Positions 7,957 through 12,431 of a stretch of DNA of 12,431 bases are shown here, piece by piece (within the stretch, counting starts at the first letter, position 1; every line of letters begins with the position of its first letter). The position numbers and the translations under genes are program-made. A model generated the notes under the pieces. That model searched no databases and had not been told where the DNA came from. It saw nothing but the letters and a program-made list of their open reading frames with translations. Origin of the DNA: an uncultured Lachnospiraceae bacterium (GTDB lineage: Bacteria > Bacillota > Clostridia > Lachnospirales > Lachnospiraceae); assembly GCA_946409475.1 (NCBI GenBank), contig CAMJWQ010000067.1:1-12431 (forward strand), read 5' to 3'.

Positions 7957-8044
7957 CGCGCAGCCCAGCCTCTCGCTTCGCTCGGTCTGGTTATCGCGGT
8001 ATTCGCCAAGTGCAAATAAATTTGCGTTTGGCTCATTACTCGCG
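7957..8044 (-). repeat. Palindromic repeat element between attenuator and metN
   Basis: A GC-richer block with CGCG at both ends (7957-7960 and 8041-8044) interrupts AT-rich leader DNA. It holds a long hairpin at 8005-8032: GCCAA, GT and GCAAAT are mirrored by ATTTGC, GT and TTGGC around an AA centre, with two G-T wobbles. A second hairpin lies at 7965-7990: CCAG-CC against GG-CTGG around CTCGCTTCGCTC. It has no coding content and encroaches on the metN start region, which explains the spurious upstream ATG at 7951. This is the look of a non-autonomous repeat (REP/MITE-like). The family is not identifiable by eye. Confidence 0.6.
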
Positions 8045-8045
8045 T

Positions 8046-8076
8046 AAAAAACAGGTACACGTTGCGCGTACCTGTT
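8046..8076 (-). terminator. Attenuator terminator upstream of metNIQ
   Basis: On the minus strand, AACAGGTAC and GTACCTGTT form nine perfect pairs, extended by a G-T wobble and two G-C pairs around a 3-base loop. Six Ts follow directly. It begins 35 nt after the leader peptide stop and precedes metN by over 100 nt, so it would terminate transcription before the structural genes. Its 5' arm (8064-8074) is complementary to 8112-8116 plus 8123-8128, inside the end of the leader ORF. Confidence 0.8.
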
Positions 8077-8110
8077 ATCATCAAAGTTTATATTACTTTT
8101 CAAATCTGAT

Positions 8111-8239
8111 TCAGGTTATATGACGCGCATGTTCAGTAACTGTCATTTCATACATTTCCATGAAACCACAGCAAAGCATCATCATTGTATTAACAGATGT
8201 ATGAATAGTTGTATAAACGAATGATTTAACCGTACGCAT
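8111..8239 (-). CDS. Met/Cys-rich leader peptide of the metNIQ operon (42 aa)
   Basis: A short ORF runs from ATG 8239-8237 to TGA 8113-8111, with AAAGGA about 11 nt upstream. It reads MRTVKSFVYTTIHTSVNTMM, then MLCCGFMEMYEMTVTEHARH, then IT. Three Met codons precede Leu-Cys-Cys, and Met27, 29 and 32 follow. Cys23/24 lie 13 codons before His37-Ala-Arg, which is CAT GCG CGT. The RNA at 8112-8128, covering the HAR codons and stop, can pair with the 5' arm of the downstream terminator: GCGCGT with ACGCGC and ACCTG with CAGGT, with a 6-base bulge. Inferred role: a ribosome stalled at Cys or Met codons leaves this segment free to form an antiterminator. A ribosome reaching the stop covers it, so the terminator forms. 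The peptide itself probably has no function after synthesis. It resembles the leader at 9481-9597. A small metal-binding peptide is a less likely alternative. Confidence 0.75.
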   Translation of the reverse strand: MRTVKSFVYTTIHTSVNTMMMLCCGFMEMYEMTVTEHARHIT

Positions 8240-8389
8240 CCCTGATATTTCCTTTCTAAATAAACTTTATGTTTTTTCTATGATTTAGTGATTTGCTACT
8301 TCTACTTCTTTACTTTCTTCTTTAGAACATTTAATTTATCTTTTTATCTTACTCTTTATTGTTTATTTTTTTTCATTTTCCATATTTGT

Positions 8390-8419
8390 ATTATAAAGTA
8401 TCTTCATCAAAAGTGTTAA
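8390..8419 (-). promoter_or_regulatory. Promoter for leader peptide and metNIQ operon
   Basis: On the minus strand, TTAACA (8414-8419) and a perfect TATAAT (8390-8395) are 18 bases apart. Transcription would start near 8383 and run through about 145 nt of purine/AT-rich leader before the leader peptide ATG. The stretch 8240-8389 holds no other clear structure. Another promoter closer to the leader cannot be excluded in such AT-rich DNA. Confidence 0.55.
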
Positions 8420-8437
8420 TATCTAAAACCGTCAACC

Positions 8438-8460
8438 TGTTATAAGCTTTGCCTATAACA
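8438..8460 (-). terminator. Inverted repeat spanning the lysR stop codon
   Basis: TGTTATAAGC (8438-8447) and GCCTATAACA (8451-8460) form a 10-pair stem with one G-T wobble and a 3-base loop, and it includes the lysR stop at 8453-8455. On the minus strand it is followed by a G-interrupted T-rich stretch, not a clean T-run. It may act as a weak terminator for lysR or as an operator just upstream of the met promoter, where LysR-type sites often lie. Confidence 0.4.
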
Positions 8461-9361
8461 ATCTTTTCTTATATTCCTCCAGCTCCTCTAAGTACTTCTT
8501 TCCCAGAGGGCTTACGGAGGTATTTTTCCTTTTGATATACCCTATGCTCATAATCTCGTCAGAATCAAGGGGGACAGCCTTATATTCACTGCCGTTCAGC
8601 TCTTCACAGATGATACCGGAGCATAGTGTATAGGCATTTAACCCCACCATTAAATTTAACATGGTGGCCCGGTCATTTGCCTTAATAATTCTTTTATACT
8701 CATAGGTACTTAGAACTTCCTCGGCGAAATAAAAAGAATTATTCGTTCCCTGCTCAAAGGAAAGGCAGGGATACTCTTCCAAATCCCTCATGGTTATGGT
8801 ATCTTTTTCTGCCAGGGGATTTCCTTTCCACAGATATACGTAAGTGCCGCATGGAAATAGTTCATGAAATTCCAAATCATTGTCTGCTAATATTTTTGTC
8901 ATCACCTTTCTGTTAAAGTCATTCACATAGAGAATTCCCAATTCACTTTTCATCTCTTTCACATCCTCAATAACCTCATAGGTTTTGGTTTCATGTACGG
9001 CGAACTCATATTCCTCCATTCCGAACTGCTTTACCATTTCCACAAATGCTTTCACGGCAAAAGAATAATGCTGCATAGATACACTGAATTTTTTCTTCAC
9101 ACTTTTTTTATCCACATATCTGTCTTCAATTAACTGGTATTGCTCTGCCACCTGCCTTGCATAGCCCAGAAACTCATCTCCCTCCGGAGTTATGGTAATC
9201 CCTCTGTTGGTTCTGCGAAACAGGGGGATGCCGATTTCACTCTCCAAATCCTTAATGGAAGAAGAAAGACTTGGCTGGGAAATATATAAGTATTTTGCAG
9301 CCTCGTTCATGGATTTACAATCTGCAATGGTAATGGCATATCGTAATTGCTGTAAAGTCAT
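8453..9361 (-). CDS. LysR-family transcriptional regulator
   Basis: This 302-residue DNA-binding protein has the standard LysR length. The N-terminal winged helix-turn-helix covers about residues 1-60: LQQLRYAITIADCKSMNEAA, then KYLYISQPSLSSSIKDLESE and IGIPLFRR. The signature LPSLSSSIK-type recognition helix and the PLFRR wing are intact. The effector-binding domain follows from about residue 90, with ILYVND near 143-148 and an LCSGI motif late in the domain. AGGAGGC lies 10 nt before the ATG. It is transcribed in the same direction as metNIQ and lies immediately upstream. Its own leader carries a Met/Cys-rich peptide and terminator like those before metN. Inference: it regulates sulfur amino acid uptake, in the manner of CysB/MetR/YtlI-type LysR proteins. 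Its ligand and subfamily cannot be set from sequence alone. Confidence 0.9.
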   Translation of the reverse strand: MTLQQLRYAITIADCKSMNEAAKYLYISQPSLSSSIKDLESEIGIPLFRRTNRGITITPEGDEFLGYARQVAEQYQLIEDRYVDKKSVKKKFSVSMQHYSFAVKAFVEMVKQFGMEEYEFAVHETKTYEVIEDVKEMKSELGILYVNDFNRKVMTKILADNDLEFHELFPCGTYVYLWKGNPLAEKDTITMRDLEEYPCLSFEQGTNNSFYFAEEVLSTYEYKRIIKANDRATMLNLMVGLNAYTLCSGIICEELNGSEYKAVPLDSDEIMSIGYIKRKNTSVSPLGKKYLEELEEYKKRLL

Positions 9362-9385
9362 ACTGTTGTCAGCCTCCTAATTAAC

Positions 9386-9405
9386 AAAGTGGGTAATCCC
9401 ACTTT
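9386..9405 (-). promoter_or_regulatory. Perfect 8-bp hairpin between attenuator and lysR ribosome binding site
   Basis: AAAGTGGG (9386-9393) and CCCACTTT (9398-9405) are perfect inverted copies with a 4-base centre (TAAT). The element lies after the attenuator terminator and 7 nt before the lysR AGGAGG, so on RNA it is a stable hairpin next to the ribosome binding site. On DNA it is a symmetric site that LysR or another dimer could bind. No T-run follows, so it is not a second terminator. Confidence 0.5.
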
Positions 9406-9417
9406 AACTCTCCATAC

Positions 9418-9450
9418 AAAAAAACAGGTACACACTATCATGCACCTGTT
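9418..9450 (-). terminator. Attenuator terminator upstream of lysR
   Basis: On the minus strand, AACAGGTGCA and TGTACCTGTT pair over ten positions with one G-T wobble around an 8-base loop, followed by seven Ts. It begins 30 nt after the leader peptide stop and precedes lysR. The arm sequence AACAGGT/ACCTGTT is shared with the terminator before metN. The HAR codon segment 9489-9496 can pair with 9438-9445, which is the loop and upper 5' arm (8 pairs, one wobble). Confidence 0.78.
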
Positions 9451-9480
9451 GTTAAAAAATATGTCCTAAGGATTTGCAAA

Positions 9481-9597
9481 TTAATAACGCGCATGAAAAG
9501 ATGCCATAGATTTATTTAATTTCATAAAGCTACAGAAACACATGCACATCATTATTGATTTTTTTTCAGTCACCGATAAATACTTATAGAATTTCAT
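9481..9597 (-). CDS. Met/Cys-rich leader peptide of lysR (38 aa)
   Basis: A short ORF runs from ATG 9597-9595 to TAA 9483-9481, with a strong GGAGAGG about 11 nt upstream and a near-consensus promoter just ahead. It reads MKFYKYLSVTEKKSIMMCMC, then FCSFMKLNKSMASFHARY. The Met-Met-Cys-Met-Cys-Phe-Cys run (16-22) would make translation sensitive to charged tRNA-Cys and tRNA-Met. Cys22-Ser-Phe-Met, nine residues, then His35-Ala-Arg aligns with Cys24-Gly-Phe-Met ... His37-Ala-Arg of the leader before metN. The HAR codons (CAT GCG CGT) are identical in DNA, although GCG and CGT are GC-rich for this AT-rich region, suggesting that RNA pairing is what is conserved. Inferred role: cis-acting attenuation of lysR. 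It is too short for standard gene callers. Confidence 0.75.
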   Translation of the reverse strand: MKFYKYLSVTEKKSIMMCMCFCSFMKLNKSMASFHARY

Positions 9598-9639
9598 ATC
9601 TGCCAAATCCTCTCCTATTATTTCGGTAGGTTAAGAATG

Positions 9640-9668
9640 ATATTATATGTTTTCATAACATTTGTCAA
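9640..9668 (-). promoter_or_regulatory. Promoter for the lysR leader transcript
   Basis: On the minus strand a perfect TTGACA (9663-9668) is followed 17 bases later by TAATAT (9640-9645), or 15 bases later by TATAAT (9642-9647). Transcription would start near 9633, about 36 nt before the leader peptide ATG. The -35 box lies 5 nt from the esterase stop codon at 9673, and no terminator separates the two units. Confidence 0.7.
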
Positions 9669-9672
9669 GTGA

Positions 9673-11559
9673 TTAGAAAAAACGCCCACTGCCTGATTTA
9701 ATTATTATGTGAAACGGTCCTACCGGCAGTCCGGTGTTATCTTCTAATAAAATTCCCTTCGGATTATTTCTCCAAAGATATCGTACTTCCCACGCATCCT
9801 TCACCTGCTTTGAATAAACTATTAAAAAATCAGAGCCTACTTCTGCTTCTGCCGGGTAAAAGCGGCCCTTTTCATCACTGATTTCAAATCCGCTGATATG
9901 CTCTTCATCCGTTTTCTTTATGCGAATAGATCTGTCAAAGAATATCGTAACTTTCCACTCTTCCTTTTTGACGGAAAGTATATCTGAACTTTTACATGAT
10001 ACCTTATCATGATAAATATATTTGCGGGCACACAAGGATAATCGGTATCCAATGGTCTTCTTATCCTGGGGATGAAGATCGGTTTCGTCCCCTGCATCAA
10101 TGGACACTACCATTTCCGTATTTGGTATGGTAAGTGCTTTTTTTTGCTCTTCCCTTAAAAATGCCCAGCTCATCCCATTTGTTAAGTGATCGTGAGGCTC
10201 TTCGTAATTAGCCAGTTGAACATAGAAAAATGGCAGTTGAGCATCCTTATAATTCTTTCGAAATAAGGTAATTAGCTTTTCAAATTTTTGAGAATACCCC
10301 TCATAGTTCAGGGCATTTGACTCTCCCTGATACCAGAGCACCGCAGATATGGGATAGGAAATAAGCGGGGCCAGCATAGCATTATAAACTCCCGTCGGTT
10401 TATATTCAAAAAAAGTCTTTCCAGGAGCCTTAGCAGAAAGAATGGTTCCATAGCAATATTTCCATTCTCCTGTTAAATCATATTTCATCCCGTTGACTTC
10501 CAGACTGTAATCTCTTTTCTCCCAAAAACGGCATATACTGTCTGCCACCGCAGCTCTGACACAAATAGAATTTATTCCCTTTTGTAATACCTCCTTCGGT
10601 ACCTCATAACGTCTTCTGGGATATTGATAATCTGTAGAGCCGACACATACCCCATTGACATAAGCAGAATCTTCTTCAATAATCATACCCAGATTTAGTA
10701 TCCCATCAGCAGAGATGTCTTCGGAAAGGAAAATATCTTTACGAAACCAAATAATTGCAGATTTCTCCTTAATGGCAGTGTCATTTATTAACACAGGAAG
10801 AGAACAGACCTCCCAAGCCTTGTCATCATAATCCTTCTCATACCATTTTTTGTCCGTTAATCCCAGATCGTTATTCCTAAGCTCCTCATGCCATTTCTTA
10901 TTCTTTTTTTCTTCTTTTTTCAATTCCTTTTTAATGAAATTGGCATGTAAACACAGCTTATTTTCAAATTCCGGATAGTATTTTTCTTCCAGGCAGCCTT
11001 TCTCCATAAATGCTTCTATAGGAGCACCGGGAACTGCCGTTTGTATCAGGCCTATGGGAATTTGATATTTTTGATATAGCTCCTTTGCAAAAAAATACCC
11101 TGCTGCACCAAATTCAAATAAGTCCGAACCTTCTGCCTTTGACCAACGGCCTTTCGGCACTTCTATCTGAGGCTTTTCAAAATCATAAGCAATGGGAACC
11201 TTAAATTGTCTTATATCGGTAAAAGAATCACCGTCAATTTCCTCTTTAAAGCTTTGGTATACCCATTGTATCGATAGATCCATGTTTGACTGACCACTCA
11301 TCAGATATACATCCCCAACCAGGATATCCTTAATCGCTATTGTTTCCCGCACAGAATCTACAGACAGCTCAAAGGGTCCTCCTGTCTGAAGAGCGGTTAA
11401 GGTGACATCCCATTTCCCCGATTGAACGATACATTTGTATTCTTCATGCTGGAATTTTACAGTGATTAAAGTACCCTCTATCCCGCTGCCGGTTATTCTA
11501 ATATTCCTGCCTCTTTGTAATACCATTCCGTCACTTAATATAGAAGAATTTATATCCAT
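9673..11559 (-). CDS. SASA-family carbohydrate acetylesterase (sialate O-acetylesterase-like)
   Basis: This 628-residue SGNH/GDSL-type hydrolase removes O-acetyl groups from sugars. Block I is SGQSNMDLS with nucleophile Ser91, GAPIEAF follows at 178-184, WYQGESNA (block III) lies at 409-416, and the catalytic Asp/His are in DLHPQ (Asp494, His496). Between about residues 235 and 365 is a beta-rich, galactose-binding-like insertion (WFRKDIFL ... AYVNGVCVG), as in sialate O-acetylesterases. A lysine/glutamate-rich stretch at 207-228 may be a short helical linker. No signal peptide is seen, so it acts in the cytosol on imported sugars. GAGGT lies 4 nt before the ATG, and it starts 22 nt after the sugar permease stop, so they share an operon. 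The true substrate could be acetylated sialic acid, or acetylated xylo- or manno-oligosaccharides; the family assignment is firm, the substrate is not. Confidence 0.85.
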   Translation of the reverse strand: MDINSSILSDGMVLQRGRNIRITGSGIEGTLITVKFQHEEYKCIVQSGKWDVTLTALQTGGPFELSVDSVRETIAIKDILVGDVYLMSGQSNMDLSIQWVYQSFKEEIDGDSFTDIRQFKVPIAYDFEKPQIEVPKGRWSKAEGSDLFEFGAAGYFFAKELYQKYQIPIGLIQTAVPGAPIEAFMEKGCLEEKYYPEFENKLCLHANFIKKELKKEEKKNKKWHEELRNNDLGLTDKKWYEKDYDDKAWEVCSLPVLINDTAIKEKSAIIWFRKDIFLSEDISADGILNLGMIIEEDSAYVNGVCVGSTDYQYPRRRYEVPKEVLQKGINSICVRAAVADSICRFWEKRDYSLEVNGMKYDLTGEWKYCYGTILSAKAPGKTFFEYKPTGVYNAMLAPLISYPISAVLWYQGESNALNYEGYSQKFEKLITLFRKNYKDAQLPFFYVQLANYEEPHDHLTNGMSWAFLREEQKKALTIPNTEMVVSIDAGDETDLHPQDKKTIGYRLSLCARKYIYHDKVSCKSSDILSVKKEEWKVTIFFDRSIRIKKTDEEHISGFEISDEKGRFYPAEAEVGSDFLIVYSKQVKDAWEVRYLWRNNPKGILLEDNTGLPVGPFHIIIKSGSGRFF

Positions 11560-11581
11560 AGTTACCTCGCATGCTTCCGGA

Positions 11582-12431
11582 CTAATTACCGATACTTTTC
11601 TCTTTCACTTTATTTTTTATCAGATTCTTTCTGTTTAACTGGTAAACATCAAAACCTATTGCTCCCAGCATAATAATGCCTTTCGCTATAAACTGATAAT
11701 AAACGTCTAAACCTGCCAGCTGCATTCCGTTTGATAAAATTGCCAGTATCAGAACACCTGCTACAACTCCTGAAATCTTACCCTCTCCTCCTCTTACACT
11801 TACTCCACCGAGTAATACGGCAGTAATTATGGTAAATTCAAGGCCTGCACCGGAGTTCGCCTGAATGGATCCCAGTCTTGCACAAAGTATGGTTGCAGCA
11901 AGACCTGTCATTGCACCTGCCATAATGGCAATAAACATCTTCATTCCAAAGACATTAATCCCTGCTAATCTGGCTGCTTCCTGATTCCCCCCCATTGCAA
12001 ATACATAACGCCCTATATACGTCCTGTTTAATATAAAGCTTACTATAATAAATAAAATTACCATAATTAAAACGGGAATAGGGATGGGTCCTAAATAGGC
12101 CTGACCAATCGCTTTAAAGCTGTCCGGTAATCCGCTTATTGTTTTTGATTGTGATAATACATAGGAAATACCTTGAAATATAGTCATAGTTCCTATAGTT
12201 GCCATTAAGAGCTGTAATTTTAATCTATATGCGAGGAGCATATTAATAACAGAAAGAAATATTCCTAAGATGATGGAAAAGATGGCAACTGCTACAACAG
12301 GCATACCGGCCTTCGTTAATAAAAGCGCTGATATTACCCCATTAAGAGATATGGCATAACCTACCGATAAATCAATCTCTCCCGCCATCATGATGAATGA
12401 AATTCCTAAAGATGTAATGATAATATATGCA
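11582..12431 (-). CDS. CUT2-type sugar ABC permease (RbsC/XylH-like), 5' end outside window
   Basis: The frame stays open to the window edge beyond the ATG at 12391, reading AYIIITSLGISFIMMAGEID, so the gene begins outside the window. At least 283 residues are present of the usual 320 or so. It is a polytopic membrane protein of the BPD_transp_2 fold: MMAGEIDLSVG is the conserved early motif, ATIGTMTIFQGISYVLS follows, then RYVFAMGGNQEAARLAGINV (the coupling-loop region), and finally TAVLLGGVSVRGGEGKISG. These mark the ribose/xylose/galactose-class importers. The ATPase and binding-protein genes presumably lie upstream. It is co-transcribed with the acetylesterase, which suggests import of an acetylated sugar or of the sugar released from one. 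Which sugar is carried cannot be read from the permease. Confidence 0.9.
   Translation of the reverse strand, partial: AYIIITSLGISFIMMAGEIDLSVGYAISLNGVISALLLTKAGMPVVAVAIFSIILGIFLSVINMLLAYRLKLQLLMATIGTMTIFQGISYVLSQSKTISGLPDSFKAIGQAYLGPIPIPVLIMVILFIIVSFILNRTYIGRYVFAMGGNQEAARLAGINVFGMKMFIAIMAGAMTGLAATILCARLGSIQANSGAGLEFTIITAVLLGGVSVRGGEGKISGVVAGVLILAILSNGMQLAGLDVYYQFIAKGIIMLGAIGFDVYQLNRKNLIKNKVKEKSIGN

Noticed and set aside
7740..8123. A 127-codon plus-strand ORF
   Set aside because: It lies opposite metN, the repeat element and the attenuator, has no recognisable domain and no ribosome binding site, and is explained by the strong coding frame of metN on the other strand.
7930..8383. T-box or SAM (S-box) riboswitch upstream of metNIQ
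   Set aside because: Both are the usual controls of methionine and cysteine genes in Firmicutes, so I looked for them. I see no T-box core (AGGGTGGNACCGCG-like) and no S-box pattern. The region instead holds a translated Met/Cys ORF and a simple terminator.

Overview
The window looks like a chromosomal segment of a low-GC, Gram-positive Firmicute, most likely a Clostridia/Lachnospiraceae relative. The reasons are AT-rich intergenic DNA, strong AGGAGG-type ribosome binding sites, two lipoboxes of Gram-positive type, and the gene families present. This is an inference from composition and gene content, not from a database match. All genes I can support lie on the minus strand, so transcription runs from high to low coordinates.

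Reading in the direction of transcription: (1) 12431-9673 holds the end of a sugar operon, a CUT2-type (RbsC/XylH-like) permease cut by the window edge, followed 22 nt later by a cytoplasmic SASA-family acetylesterase. (2) 9668-8453 holds a promoter, a 38-codon Met/Cys-rich leader peptide, an intrinsic terminator and a LysR-type regulator. (3) 8419-3816 holds a promoter, a 42-codon Met/Cys-rich leader peptide, a terminator, an inserted palindromic repeat, and then metN-metI-metQ plus a GlcD-like FAD-linked 2-hydroxyacid dehydrogenase. Reading frames overlap at metN/metI and at metQ/dehydrogenase. (4) 3732-865 holds a promoter, an unusually structured 5' leader made of inverted and direct repeats, and an ABC-2 type two-gene system (ATPase plus a large permease). 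(5) 860-1 holds a decayed gene remnant and the 5' part of an unidentified lipoprotein gene.

The most interesting signal is the pair of leader peptides at 8111-8239 and 9481-9597. They share C-[GS]-F-M, then nine residues, then H-A-R. They use the identical codons CAT GCG CGT for HAR, and each is followed 30-35 nt later by a hairpin built on AACAGGT...ACCTGTT with a T-run. The HAR codons can pair with the 5' arm or loop of the downstream terminator. That is the geometry expected of ribosome-mediated attenuation of the trp/his type. Codons that stall on cysteine or methionine shortage would switch on both a sulfur amino acid importer and its neighbouring LysR regulator. I do not recall a named leader family like this in Firmicutes, but I could not search.
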